A DNA stretch of 64,000 bases, from assembly GCF_003718715.1 (NCBI RefSeq), contig NZ_CP033465.1:496001-560000 (forward strand), given 5' to 3'. The translations under genes were made by a program, and so were the position numbers. This DNA is from Clostridium sp. JN-1. Its GTDB lineage: Bacteria; Bacillota; Clostridia; Clostridiales; Clostridiaceae. How positions within the stretch are numbered: position 1 is the stretch's first letter; each line of letters starts with the position of its first letter. The notes below the pieces were generated by a model that was not told where the DNA came from, made no database searches, and saw nothing but the letters and a program-made list of their open reading frames with translations. Shown here piece by piece: positions 18,961 through 27,868 of the stretch.

Positions 18961-19407
18961 ATGTCTCTTAAAGAAAGACTGCAGGAAGATTGGAAGCAAG
19001 CTTTAAAAGCAAGGGATAAGTTTAAAGCTAATACTATAAGCATGGCAAGATCAGCCATATTAGTAGCTGAAAAGAGTGGAGAAGGAACTTTAGATGATGA
19101 GAGAGTTATTGAAATATTATCTAAAGAAGTAAAACAAAGGCGTGAGTCTATATTAGAGTTTGAAAAAGGAAACAGACAGGATTTAATTGATGAAGCAAAA
19201 GCTGAAATAGAGATCTTGTTAGATTACCTTCCTCAGCAGTTAAACGAAGAGGAAATTTCCGAAATTGTTCGTCAAGCAGTTGATGAAGTGGGTGCTAATG
19301 ACATAAAATCAATGGGAAAAGTTATGGCAGTTGTTGTACCTAAGACTAAAGGTAGAGCAGATGGCAAACTTGTAAGTCAAATTGTAAAAAAATATTTGAA
19401 TAAATAA
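18961..19407 (+). CDS. yqeY: GatB/YqeY domain protein
   Basis: YqeY is a ~148-residue protein sharing the helical tail domain of the GatB amidotransferase subunit, which contacts tRNA. It starts MSLKERLQEDWKQALKARDK and contains the domain signature RRESILEFEKGNRQDL and LLDYLPQQLNEEE, ending in GRADGKLVSQIVKKYL. AAGAAGG is ten bases before ATG 18961. The rpsU-yqeY pair is conserved in Firmicutes; its exact role is unsettled. Confidence 0.95.
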   Translation: MSLKERLQEDWKQALKARDKFKANTISMARSAILVAEKSGEGTLDDERVIEILSKEVKQRRESILEFEKGNRQDLIDEAKAEIEILLDYLPQQLNEEEISEIVRQAVDEVGANDIKSMGKVMAVVVPKTKGRADGKLVSQIVKKYLNK

Positions 19408-19411
19408 AAAT

Positions 19412-19442
19412 AAAAGGTTGAGTATATCTCAACCTTTTTAAT
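19412..19442 (+). terminator. Intrinsic terminator after rpsU-yqeY
   Basis: AAAAGGTTGAG (19412-19422), loop TATAT, CTCAACCTTTT (19428-19438) then T-rich sequence. A perfect 11-bp stem. Confidence 0.88.
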
Positions 19443-19506
19443 TTTGTCATTTATTAAATTTGTTCTTCATAAATTAATATGAAAGTGTTTTTGGGAGGAT
19501 TAAGGA

Positions 19507-19791
19507 ATGAAGAACAACTTAAGTACAGCAAAAGAAATTATTGTAGACAAGTTAGATTTACCAAGGGATATAATTTTAAATGTGCCTAAAATTATAGTTA
19601 CGGGAGATAGTGAAATAACAATAGAAAATCATAAGGGTGTTGTTGCTTTTTCAGAAAATCAGGTTAAGGTAAGCTCAGGTATTGGATTGATATCTATATA
19701 TGGCAGTAATTTTGAGATAATATTTATGGGAGGAACCACCATAGTGATTGGTGGAAAATTTAAATCGGTTATATATGAGTCAAGAAAATAA
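19507..19791 (+). CDS. yqfC: Sporulation protein YqfC
   Basis: YqfC is a ~90-residue sporulation protein of the YabP/YqfC family. Seen here: the N-terminal helix then a beta-rich stretch with DSEITIENHKGVVAFSENQVKVSS and IYGSNFEIIFMGGTTIVIGGKF, the pattern that defines the family. GGGAGGA precedes the ATG. Its end overlaps the start of yqfD, as in Bacillus, where both are made in the mother cell under sigma-E. Confidence 0.92.
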   Translation: MKNNLSTAKEIIVDKLDLPRDIILNVPKIIVTGDSEITIENHKGVVAFSENQVKVSSGIGLISIYGSNFEIIFMGGTTIVIGGKFKSVIYESRK

Positions 19792-20935
19792 ATCTAATTT
19801 CAAAAAATTTGGGAATGGTATTATAATTATAGAAATTCAATCGTTAAAACCTGAAAAGTTTATAAATGCAATGTGGAAAAACAACATCTATGTAAGAAAT
19901 ATCGTAAGAAAAAATATAACTACGATAGTTATGAACGCTAACTTAAAGGATTACTACAAGATAAAATCAATAGCTGATAGAACTCACAGTAAGATGAAGG
20001 TAGTTGGAAGAAAAGGTCTTGCATTCTTAGTTATGAGAATAAAGAGAAGAATAGCTTTAGTAATTGGAATAATATCATTTATGGGTATAATATATTACTT
20101 ATCTACTTTTGTATGGAGTGTACAGGTGAGTGTTGATAAAAACTTGACTCCTTATGAAATAAGACAGCAGCTTGCAAGTTATGGTGTACATTCTGGAATT
20201 AGAAAAAAGAATATAAATGTATATGATATAGAAAATAAATTAATAAAAAATAATGATAATATAATGTGGGTGAGAGTAAGAATAGAGGGCTCTAAATTAA
20301 AAGTATCAGCAATGGAAAGACAATCCCCACCTAAAGTAGTAAATGATGATACTCCATGTAATTTGGCTGCCAAACGTGATGGAGAAGTCTTAAGGGTGTA
20401 TACAAAAGCTGGAACACCTGTTGTAAAGGAAGGTGACATTGTAAAAAAAGGTCAGCTGCTTGTGAAAGGAGAACAGGGAGCTGAAGATTCAACTTATCCA
20501 GTTCACTCGGTAGGAGACGTCATATGTAAGACTTTTTATGAAGAAGTTAAAAATGTAAATATTAATAGTGTAAAGAGAGAAAGAACAGGAAATAAAATTG
20601 AGAATGTATACTTTTATCTTGGAAAAAAGAAAGTGTATATAAAAAAATCTAAGAACAAATTTATAAAGTATGATAAAATAGATTGTAATAAATTCTTTGT
20701 ACACTTTGAAACTTATTATGAGGTAAAAGAAACTACTATTCGTAATGACACTAAGAAGCTGGTAGATGATACAGCTAATGAGCTTTATAATAAGATATGT
20801 TTAAATCTTGATAAATCTATTAAGGTCAAAGATAAGATAGTAAATTATAAAGCCCAAGATACTACATATAAAGTAAGCGTTTTAGTTGTAGCAGAAGAAA
20901 ATATAGCTTCACCTGATAATATCGATAGTAAATAG
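19775..20935 (+). CDS. yqfD: Sporulation protein YqfD
   Basis: YqfD is a membrane-anchored sporulation protein. Residues ~1-80 form a soluble start, a membrane helix lies around residues 91-113 (ALVIGIISFMGIIYYLSTF), and the external part carries GEVLRVYTKAGTPVVKEGDIV, a lipoyl-like stretch typical of YqfD. The start is uncertain: ATG 19775 lies inside the last codons of yqfC without a clear ribosome binding site (translational coupling), and TTG 19748 is an in-frame alternative adding nine residues. The function is unknown beyond a sporulation role. Confidence 0.9.
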   Translation: MSQENKSNFKKFGNGIIIIEIQSLKPEKFINAMWKNNIYVRNIVRKNITTIVMNANLKDYYKIKSIADRTHSKMKVVGRKGLAFLVMRIKRRIALVIGIISFMGIIYYLSTFVWSVQVSVDKNLTPYEIRQQLASYGVHSGIRKKNINVYDIENKLIKNNDNIMWVRVRIEGSKLKVSAMERQSPPKVVNDDTPCNLAAKRDGEVLRVYTKAGTPVVKEGDIVKKGQLLVKGEQGAEDSTYPVHSVGDVICKTFYEEVKNVNINSVKRERTGNKIENVYFYLGKKKVYIKKSKNKFIKYDKIDCNKFFVHFETYYEVKETTIRNDTKKLVDDTANELYNKICLNLDKSIKVKDKIVNYKAQDTTYKVSVLVVAEENIASPDNIDSK

Positions 20936-20971
20936 GATATAAAATAGTGTATATTTTAAAAGGTGGTTGAA

Positions 20972-23086
20972 ATGAGTAATTTATCACTTAAGAAAATTCT
21001 TGGTAAACAAAAGATAAATAGAATTTTAATTTTTGTTATTACCTTTTTATTTATTTATTCTATAGTTGCAACTTCGATCGTTACTAAAAAGTATAATTTA
21101 AAAGAGGGTGATATTGCAAGAATAGATATAAAAGCTCCTAGAGAAGTAAAGGATGAAATATCTACTGAAAGCAAAATTCAACAGGCAATGGATTCTGTTC
21201 CGCTGCAGTATAATAAAAAGCTTGAAATAAAAAATGAAGTTTTGGACAAGATTACAGCATTTTTTTCAAAAGTAGATCAGTTAAAAGATGCTCAAGGAGA
21301 AGATAAAGATAAGGTTCAGAAATTAAAAAGTGATGCAGATATAAGTTTGTCAGATGAAGATTATTTAGATCTTGTAAGGAGCAGTAAGGATGACATTAAG
21401 ACAGTTCAAGATTTTTTAAGTAAGGTTATGGCTGATATATATGATAATAATAATATAAGTGACAATAGTCAAAAGGACAATCAGGAAGATATTAAAAAAG
21501 TTCAGGAAAGTATATTGTTAAAAGTAAATGAATCAAAGTTACCTAAAAGTTTAAAAGATGTATCCGTAGATTTAGGATATTCTCTTATAACACCTAACTT
21601 TTTTTATGACAAGGATAAGACTGAGGATTTGAAAAAAGATGCTGCACGTAAAGTACAACCTGTTATGATAAAGAAGGACCAGATAATTGTAAAAGAAGGA
21701 GAACCAATTACAAAGTATCAAGTTGAAATACTACAGAGTTTAGGATTGTTGAATGACAATTCTCATTCAGAGTTAAATATATATGTATTCCTTGGAATTT
21801 TTACACTTTTAATTATATTGCTTGAGTGGATATACATCTATAAATTTTATAATAAATTTTATAATGATACAAATAGGCTTATAATGATAAATATATTAAG
21901 CTGCATATCAATACTTTTAGCCAGAAGTATATCGGTAGTATCTCCATTTTTGATACCACTTTCATGTATACCTATGGTATTTACACTGCTAGTCAATGAT
22001 AGAGTTTCTCTTATTATAAATATATTAAACTCAATACTTATAAGTTCTGTAGTTGACTTCAATGTAGAAATAACACTTTTAGCTATAATAAATGCTATGC
22101 TTGGATCAATAGTTTTAAAGAAAATGCACCAAAGGAACGATATATTATATTCTTCAATGTATATAGCTATAATAAATAGTATATTTACTTTTTCAGCTGG
22201 TTTTCTTTTAAGTAATAATGCAGCTGATGTATGGCAGAAAACGTTATTTTCTGCTGTAGCAAGTATATTTTCAGGAATACTTACAATAGGCCTTTTACCA
22301 TTTTTTGAAAATGTATTTGGTGTGGTGACTACAATAAAGCTTTTAGAATTATCTAATCCCAACAATCCATTACTCAAAAGACTTTTAATGGAGGCACCAG
22401 GCACATATCATCACAGTATTTTAGTTGGAAACCTTGCAGAAGTTGCTGCAGAAGAAATAGGAGGTAACCCTGTACTTGCAAGAGCTTCAGCATATTATCA
22501 TGATATTGGAAAAGTAAAAAGACCTTATTTTTTCAAAGAAAATCAACCTGGCAAAGAAAATCCTCATGATAAGATAACTGCTAATTTGAGCGCACTTATA
22601 ATTATCTCACATGTTAAAGATGGAGATGAATTAGCTAAGGAGTATAATATTCCTAAGGTTATACGTGATATTATAAAACAGCATCATGGTACTTCTCTTG
22701 TAAAGTACTTTTATATCACAGCAAAGAATTCAAGTGAAAAACCTGAATTTGTTAATGAAGAAAACTTTAGATATGAAGGTCCTATACCTCAAACAAAAGA
22801 GGCAGGTATAATAATGCTTGCTGACGAAGTTGAAGCAGCAGTGAGATCGATAAATGAGCCTACAAAGAGTAAAATAGAAGAGATGGTAAATAATATTATA
22901 AAAGGCACATTGAATGAAGGGGAACTAGATGACTGTGATTTAACTTTGAAAGATATTGCAAAGATAAGAAAGACATTTTTGAAAGTTTTAAGTGGAATAT
23001 ACCACCATAGGATTGAATATCCAGAAGATAAATGGAAGAAAAATAACAATAAAAATGTTGATAATCAACATAAAAGTGAAAATTGA
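20972..23086 (+). CDS. pgpH: Cyclic di-AMP phosphodiesterase PgpH (7TM-HD family)
   Basis: PgpH/YqfF hydrolyses c-di-AMP to pApA. Order: a membrane helix (~15-35), a large extracellular 7TMR-HDED-type domain (~40-265), about seven membrane helices (~275-450), then a cytoplasmic HD phosphohydrolase domain with [30 protein letters not shown] (the HD pair) and IKQHHGT. AGGTGG (20961-20966) is five bases before ATG 20972. It follows yqfD and precedes ybeY, the standard Firmicute order. c-di-AMP controls potassium and osmolyte balance. Confidence 0.95.
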   Translation: MSNLSLKKILGKQKINRILIFVITFLFIYSIVATSIVTKKYNLKEGDIARIDIKAPREVKDEISTESKIQQAMDSVPLQYNKKLEIKNEVLDKITAFFSKVDQLKDAQGEDKDKVQKLKSDADISLSDEDYLDLVRSSKDDIKTVQDFLSKVMADIYDNNNISDNSQKDNQEDIKKVQESILLKVNESKLPKSLKDVSVDLGYSLITPNFFYDKDKTEDLKKDAARKVQPVMIKKDQIIVKEGEPITKYQVEILQSLGLLNDNSHSELNIYVFLGIFTLLIILLEWIYIYKFYNKFYNDTNRLIMINILSCISILLARSISVVSPFLIPLSCIPMVFTLLVNDRVSLIINILNSILISSVVDFNVEITLLAIINAMLGSIVLKKMHQRNDILYSSMYIAIINSIFTFSAGFLLSNNAADVWQKTLFSAVASIFSGILTIGLLPFFENVFGVVTTIKLLELSNPNNPLLKRLLMEAPGTYHHSILVGNLAEVAAEEIGGNPVLARASAYYHDIGKVKRPYFFKENQPGKENPHDKITANLSALIIISHVKDGDELAKEYNIPKVIRDIIKQHHGTSLVKYFYITAKNSSEKPEFVNEENFRYEGPIPQTKEAGIIMLADEVEAAVRSINEPTKSKIEEMVNNIIKGTLNEGELDDCDLTLKDIAKIRKTFLKVLSGIYHHRIEYPEDKWKKNNNKNVDNQHKSEN

Positions 23087-23097
23087 GGGGTGTACTT

Positions 23098-23598
23098 ATG
23101 ATTTTTATAGACAATAGGCAAAATAAAATAGAGGCTTCGGATGAACTTAAAAAATCTATGAAGGAAATTATAGAATATGCATTGAATGTTGAAAAAGTTA
23201 ATTTGCCTTGTGAAGTGAGTATTGTATTTACTGACAATGATGGAATTCGTGAAATAAATAGGGAAAATAGAAATATAGACAGCCCAACGGATGTACTTTC
23301 ATTTCCAATGTTAAATTATGAAGAAGGAAAAGTATTTAAGGATGTATATTGTAATTATAAATTTGACGATGTTGATTTAGATGATGGTAATCTAGTGCTT
23401 GGAGATATAGTTATATCCCTTGAAAGGGCAAAAGAACAGAGCATAGAATTTAATCACACATTTGAAAGAGAGGTTCTGTATCTTACAATACATTCAGTAC
23501 TTCATTTACTTGGATATGATCATATGAAAGTAAATGAAAAAGTGATTATGAGAAGACGAGAAGAAGAAATACTTGGAGAATTTAAAATAACTCGATAA
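23098..23598 (+). CDS. ybeY: Endoribonuclease YbeY (rRNA maturation factor)
   Basis: YbeY is a zinc-dependent RNase needed for 16S rRNA 3'-end processing and ribosome quality control. The zinc motif is [13 protein letters not shown] (H-x3-H-x5-H), preceded by the conserved [18 protein letters not shown] stretch. ATG 23098 follows AGGGGTG (23086-23092); TTG 23083 overlaps the pgpH stop and is unlikely. The product is 166 residues, the normal length. It is part of the pgpH-ybeY-dgkA-era run. Confidence 0.96.
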   Translation: MIFIDNRQNKIEASDELKKSMKEIIEYALNVEKVNLPCEVSIVFTDNDGIREINRENRNIDSPTDVLSFPMLNYEEGKVFKDVYCNYKFDDVDLDDGNLVLGDIVISLERAKEQSIEFNHTFEREVLYLTIHSVLHLLGYDHMKVNEKVIMRRREEEILGEFKITR

Positions 23599-23632
23599 TC
23601 AAATTTTTATATATTTAAAAGTGGAGAATAAT

Positions 23633-24337
23633 ATGAAGGTTAGAAAATTGTGGGATAGTTTTAATTATGCTATCGAAGGTATAATATATGCAGTTAGAAC
23701 ACAGAGAAATATGAAAATACATATGATTGCAGCACTTATTGTTCTAACTATTTGTTTTTTTTATGACTTAAGTAAAACAGAATTATTAATTGTAACAATT
23801 TCAATAACTATTGTAATAGTGGCAGAGCTTATGAATACTGCAGTTGAATTTGTAGCAGATGCTGCAGCTAATTACTACCATCCTCTTATAAAGCTTGCAA
23901 AAAATGTAGCGGCAGGCGGGGTACTTATTACAGCTATAAATGCTGTACTTGTAGGATATGTTATATTTTGGGATAAACTTAAATATATAAATTTTGTTAT
24001 GATAAAAAAAGTTAAAAATACAAATCCATATGCAATTTTTATAATACTCGTTATTGTGTGTATAGCAACAATAGTTGTAAAGGCTATATTTGGTGAGGGA
24101 ACTCCTTTAAAAGGTGGAATGCCAAGTGGACACAGCACAATAGCTTTTTCTATAGCTACTATGATGTCGCTTATTACGGGAGAACTTGTAATTGTCATAT
24201 TAAGCTATATTTTAGCATTTATAGTTGCACAGAGTAGAGTAGATTCAAAAGTACATTCTGTATTTGAAGTAACAGTAGGAGCTGTATTTGGTACTTTGGT
24301 GACGGTACTTTTGTTCAGAATATTTTATATTCGGTAG
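23633..24337 (+). CDS. Fused undecaprenol/diacylglycerol kinase and PAP2 phosphatase
   Basis: Residues ~1-115 are a DgkA/UndK domain: three membrane helices with the signature VAELMNTAVEFVADAAANYYHPLIKLAKN. Residues ~125-234 are a PAP2 (type 2 phosphatidic acid phosphatase) domain with GGMPSGHSTIAFS and SRVDSKVHSVFEV, covering the PSGH and SRxxxxxH motifs; the KxxxxxxRP motif of the family is not obvious. Together the two halves could phosphorylate undecaprenol and dephosphorylate lipid (pyro)phosphates for wall-carrier recycling. ATG 23633 follows GTGGAG. In Bacillus the kinase here is a single-domain protein. Confidence 0.88.
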   Translation: MKVRKLWDSFNYAIEGIIYAVRTQRNMKIHMIAALIVLTICFFYDLSKTELLIVTISITIVIVAELMNTAVEFVADAAANYYHPLIKLAKNVAAGGVLITAINAVLVGYVIFWDKLKYINFVMIKKVKNTNPYAIFIILVIVCIATIVVKAIFGEGTPLKGGMPSGHSTIAFSIATMMSLITGELVIVILSYILAFIVAQSRVDSKVHSVFEVTVGAVFGTLVTVLLFRIFYIR

Positions 24338-24372
24338 TTACAAATAATATAAATTCTTATATAATATAATTA

Positions 24373-24400
24373 TTGAAATATATAAAAGTAATGCTATAAT
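24373..24400 (+). promoter_or_regulatory. Sigma-A promoter for era
   Basis: TTGAAA (24373-24378), 16-base spacer, extended -10 TGC-TATAAT (TATAAT 24395-24400), about 94 bases before era. Confidence 0.65.
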
Positions 24401-24493
24401 TTACTTAAAATAAACAGAATATAAATGTTATATTGGATAAAAATAAAGATAAGTATATTACTAAAAAGATTTACAAAGATAAGGAGACTCTAT

Positions 24494-25375
24494 ATGTTTA
24501 AATCTGGATTTATAACGATAATAGGAAGACCTAATGTTGGAAAATCTACATTGATGAATTCAATAATAGGTGAGAAGCTATCTATAGTTTCTTGCAGACC
24601 TCAGACTACTAGAAACAATATACAGACAATTTTAACGGAAGAAGACTATCAAATTGTATTTGTTGATACTCCAGGAATTCACAAGCCAAAGCACAAATTG
24701 GGAGAATACATGATAAAGATAGCAGAAGATTCAATAAAGGAAGTTGATCTTATATTATTTTTAACTACTCCTGATAAGGAAATTGGCAAAGGAGATAGGT
24801 TTATTTTAGAACAGTTAAAAAAGTGTAAAGTTCCTATTTTTTTAGTTATAAATAAAATAGATGAAAATACCAGCGAAAATGTAGCAAAGGCGCTGTCCAA
24901 TTATGCTAAGGAATTTGATTTTACGGAATTTATACCTATATCAGCTATGAAGGGAAAGAATGTAGATGAGTTAAAAAAACTTATCGTAAAGTATTTGCCA
25001 GAGGGTCCAAAATATTATCCAGAAGATATGATAACTGATAAACAAGAAAGATTTATAGTATCGGAAATTATAAGGGAAAAAGCATTAAGGCTTCTTTCAC
25101 AGGAAGTTCCTCATGGTATAGCAGTAGAAGTTATATCTATGAAAAAAGATAAACAAAATGTATATGATATAGAGGCAACTTTGTTGTGTGAAAAAGATTC
25201 ACATAAAGGAATAATAATAGGCAAGGGTGGATCGATGTTAAAAAAGATATCATCATATTCTAGACATGATATAGAAAAATTTTTAAATGAAAAAGTTTAT
25301 CTTAAGCTGTGGGTAAAGGTAAAGAAAGAATGGAGGGATAATCCCAACATTTTAAGAGAACTTGGGTATAAATAA
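24494..25375 (+). CDS. era: GTPase Era
   Basis: Era is an essential GTPase that binds 16S rRNA near its 3' end and checks 30S assembly. G motifs: [14 protein letters not shown] (~8), [18 protein letters not shown] (~58), VINKIDENT (~122), ISAMKGKN. The C-terminal KH domain includes [22 protein letters not shown] is seven bases before ATG 24494, giving 293 residues, the canonical length; the in-frame codons further upstream lie in the promoter region and are not coding. It is followed by recO. Confidence 0.98.
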   Translation: MFKSGFITIIGRPNVGKSTLMNSIIGEKLSIVSCRPQTTRNNIQTILTEEDYQIVFVDTPGIHKPKHKLGEYMIKIAEDSIKEVDLILFLTTPDKEIGKGDRFILEQLKKCKVPIFLVINKIDENTSENVAKALSNYAKEFDFTEFIPISAMKGKNVDELKKLIVKYLPEGPKYYPEDMITDKQERFIVSEIIREKALRLLSQEVPHGIAVEVISMKKDKQNVYDIEATLLCEKDSHKGIIIGKGGSMLKKISSYSRHDIEKFLNEKVYLKLWVKVKKEWRDNPNILRELGYK

Positions 25376-25416
25376 TAGATAAAAATTAAGTATATTATTC
25401 AAAGTGGGGTGTTTTT

Positions 25417-26166
25417 CTGTCTGTAATAAAAACGAGAGCGGTAGTAATTAAAACTCAGGATATAAAGGAAAAAGATAAATTAGTATGGCTATTTAGTGAG
25501 AAGCTGGGGAAAATCTCTACTATTGCAAAAGGAGTAAAAAGACTTAAAAGTAATTTATTTTCTACTACACTTCAATTTTGTTATGGTGATTATATAGTTC
25601 ATAAAGCTAGAAACTTTTATGTTATAAATGAAAGTTTGATAATAAATTCATTTCAAGACTTACTTGATGATTTGGATACATTAACATATGCTTCATACTT
25701 TTGTGAACTTGTTGATATATCTATGGATGATGAAGAAAGCAATGCACAACTTTTTAGGTACCTTGTTATAGCACTTTATCTGCTTAAAAATAAGGCAGTT
25801 GATATAGAAACTTTGGCAAGAGCTTTTGAAGTAAAAGTTTTAAAGTGTACAGGATATGCTTTAAATTTAGAAAACTGCTGTATTTGCAAAAAACAAATTA
25901 ATTCTTCTAATTATATCAACTTCCAATACTTTGGAGGAGTATGTGAAGATTGTAATAAATATAGTGGTGCCTATGTGGACTTTGCAACATATAATGCTAT
26001 TAAGTACTTATATAAAATACCATTAGAGAACACATATAAATTAAATTTATCAAAGAAAATAAAAGATGAAGTTTACAAGATCCTAAAAGTCTTTATAGAA
26101 CAAAGTTATTTTAGAAAGCCTAAAAGCTTGAACACACTGAATAGTTTGACAAACTTTTTAAAATAA
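25417..26166 (+). CDS. recO: DNA repair protein RecO, apparently initiated at CTG
   Basis: RecO loads RecA onto SSB-coated DNA in the RecFOR pathway. The frame encodes [39 protein letters not shown] and the rest of the OB fold, then the helical domain and a zinc finger C-xx-C...C-xx-C (CCICKK...VCEDCNK), giving a full 249-residue RecO. The only in-frame codon near the homology boundary with a properly spaced ribosome binding site (GGGGTG, 25406-25411) is CTG at 25417; the first in-frame ATG, GTG or TTG is TTG 25636, which would delete the OB fold. A CTG start is therefore inferred. Confidence 0.88.
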   Translation: MSVIKTRAVVIKTQDIKEKDKLVWLFSEKLGKISTIAKGVKRLKSNLFSTTLQFCYGDYIVHKARNFYVINESLIINSFQDLLDDLDTLTYASYFCELVDISMDDEESNAQLFRYLVIALYLLKNKAVDIETLARAFEVKVLKCTGYALNLENCCICKKQINSSNYINFQYFGGVCEDCNKYSGAYVDFATYNAIKYLYKIPLENTYKLNLSKKIKDEVYKILKVFIEQSYFRKPKSLNTLNSLTNFLK

Positions 26167-26223
26167 TAAAATTATAAATAAGGTAAAGGTACTTTAAAAA
26201 TTCAAATATAAGGAGTGAAATAA

Positions 26224-26853
26224 ATGAGCGAAATAACTTTGGAGAAAATTGACGTTGTGAGAGAGAGAACAGGGGCAAGTTATGCAGAAGCAAAAAAAGC
26301 ATTAGAAGCTTGTGATGGAAACATTGTTGATGCATTAATTTATATGGAGCAAAACAAGAAATCTACCATGGATAACATATATACAACTAAAGACGAGTTT
26401 TTAAGTTGGATAAAGGATATAGTTAATAAGGGTAATGTAAATAGAATAAAGATAAAAAAAGATGATAAGACTGTAGTTGATATACCAGTTAATGCAGGTA
26501 TAGCAGCTAGTTTGACAGTATTGATATGGCCGCCGCTTATTGCAATTGGCATACTAACTGCTGTTGTCACAAGAATAACTATAGAAATTACTAAAAGCGA
26601 TGGTACAGTTGAAATAGTAAATAAAAATATAAGATCAAATGTTACAGACGTAAAAGATAAGGTTGTTGATGCAGCAGTTTCTGTGAAGGAAAATGTAAAA
26701 GAAAAGTTTCATCATAAAGATAAAAATAATGATGAGGAAAATATTTATCAATACACAGTTAAATTTGATGATATAGATAAAAATGATGACGAAAAAGCAG
26801 AAAAAGATACGGACGAAAAAACAGAAAAAGATGCGGATAAAGAAGATCAATAA
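26224..26853 (+). CDS. DUF4342 protein with N-terminal UBA/TS-N-like domain
   Basis: 209 residues. Residues ~1-45 read VVRERTGASYAEAKKALEACDGNIVDALIYME, the UBA/TS-N fold that also occurs in EF-Ts. The middle (~60-140) matches the DUF4342 pattern with a hydrophobic, possibly membrane-inserted stretch (GIAASLTVLIWPPLIAIGIL). The C-terminus (~165-209) is a highly charged Asp/Lys/Glu tail with a repeat-like DEKAEKDTDEKTEKDADKE. AAGGAGTG precedes the ATG. The role is unknown; it is found downstream of recO in clostridia. Confidence 0.85.
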   Translation: MSEITLEKIDVVRERTGASYAEAKKALEACDGNIVDALIYMEQNKKSTMDNIYTTKDEFLSWIKDIVNKGNVNRIKIKKDDKTVVDIPVNAGIAASLTVLIWPPLIAIGILTAVVTRITIEITKSDGTVEIVNKNIRSNVTDVKDKVVDAAVSVKENVKEKFHHKDKNNDEENIYQYTVKFDDIDKNDDEKAEKDTDEKTEKDADKEDQ

Positions 26854-26866
26854 TATATTTTAAAAT

Positions 26867-26905
26867 AAAAGTCAGTAAATTAATGTTTATGCTGACTTTT
26901 GTTTT
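26867..26905 (+). terminator. Intrinsic terminator after the DUF4342 gene
   Basis: AAAAGTCAG (26867-26875) pairs with CTGACTTTT (26892-26900), followed by GTTTTGTTT. It closes the era-recO-DUF4342 unit. Confidence 0.75.
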
Positions 26906-27007
26906 GTTTGATATTATTAAGGTATTAAGATATTTAATAATATTCTAATAATACTTTAATATATGGTAATATTGTATGCAGAAAAACAATTTAATTGAAA
27001 AACAACT

Positions 27008-27088
27008 TTGACAAATAAGAAACATTTAATAAAATTATATTTAAAAATGGAAAGTGATATACTATTTATTAATATATAGTGATATAAT
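27008..27088 (+). promoter_or_regulatory. Promoter and CcpN-type boxes upstream of the ccpN-like gene
   Basis: TTGACA (27008-27013) and TAAAAT (27030-27035) with a 16-base spacer form a promoter. Downstream, AGTGATATACT (27053-27063) and AGTGATATAAT (27078-27088), 25 bases apart, match the Bacillus CcpN consensus as I recall it (TRTGHYATAYW) at 10 and 9 of 11 positions. This suggests autoregulation by roadblock. Confidence 0.45.
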
Positions 27089-27160
27089 AACTTTAAGTAA
27101 GCTATAAATCATATGTTAAGAATTTATAGAATGTTGTTATTAGTTTACTTAGGAAAGAGG

Positions 27161-27802
27161 GTGAATACTATTAAGTTAACATCAAGGCAAGAACAAATAA
27201 TAAAATTAGTAAAAGAAAATGAACCAATAACTAGTGAAAAGTTAGCATCTAACTTAGGTGTTACAAGAGCAGCATTGAGGCCTGATTTAGCTATACTGAC
27301 TATGACTGGAATTTTGGATGCAAAACCTAAAGTTGGATATATATATTCACGTAAACCCTCTTATAGTTTAGTATATGATTATATAAGGAACATAAAAGTA
27401 AATGATGTAATGTCAAAACCTGTGATTGTAGATGAAAACACTACAGTATATGATGCAATAGTCCATTTGTTTTTAAATGATGTAGGTACGCTGTTTGTAG
27501 AAAATGATGGATCACTTACTGGTGCTGTTTCTAGAAAAGATTTTTTAAAGATAGCTATGGGGGGAACCGATATGCACAAAGTTCCTGTAGGCATAATAAT
27601 GACTAGAATGCCGAATATAGTTTTTGTTGAAAAAGATGATATAATTTACTCTGCGGCACAGAAAATTATAGAGCATGAAGTTGACAGCCTTCCTGTAGTT
27701 GAAAAAGTATCTGATGGTAAGAAAGAGTGTCTAAAAATTGTTGGCAAAGTTTCTAAAACCAATGTGACTAGATTACTTGTAAAAATGGGAAGTAATAAGT
27801 AA
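27161..27802 (+). CDS. ccpN: CcpN-like transcriptional repressor (HTH + two CBS domains)
   Basis: CcpN in Bacillus represses gluconeogenic genes (gapB, pckA) in the presence of glycolytic substrates. Residues ~1-60 form the winged helix with LTSRQEQIIKLVKENEPITS and RAALRPDLAILTMTG; residues ~80-213 contain two CBS domains with DVMSKPVIVDENTTVYDAI, DVGTLFVENDGSLTGAVSRKD (in part) and IIMTRMPNIV, all close to CcpN. GTG 27161 lies six bases after AGGA and aligns with the family N-terminus; the longer frame from 27113 is unsupported. ppdK follows 66 bases downstream, a sensible gluconeogenic target. Confidence 0.85.
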   Translation: MNTIKLTSRQEQIIKLVKENEPITSEKLASNLGVTRAALRPDLAILTMTGILDAKPKVGYIYSRKPSYSLVYDYIRNIKVNDVMSKPVIVDENTTVYDAIVHLFLNDVGTLFVENDGSLTGAVSRKDFLKIAMGGTDMHKVPVGIIMTRMPNIVFVEKDDIIYSAAQKIIEHEVDSLPVVEKVSDGKKECLKIVGKVSKTNVTRLLVKMGSNK

Positions 27803-27834
27803 GGTAAATTGATAAAATCCTTTTGCCTTACTTA
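27796..27834 (+). terminator. Hairpin between ccpN and ppdK
   Basis: TAAGTAAGG (27796-27804, including the ccpN stop) pairs with CCTTACTTA (27826-27834). There is no clear T-run, so it may be an attenuating or mRNA-processing structure rather than a full terminator. Confidence 0.4.
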
Positions 27835-27868
27835 ACTTATAAAAAATAATACGAAGGGATGTTTTCTT

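Noticed and set aside
25636-26166. A short 176-residue RecO starting at TTG 25636
   Set aside because: It would remove the whole OB fold, which is clearly encoded upstream in the same frame, and has no ribosome binding site.
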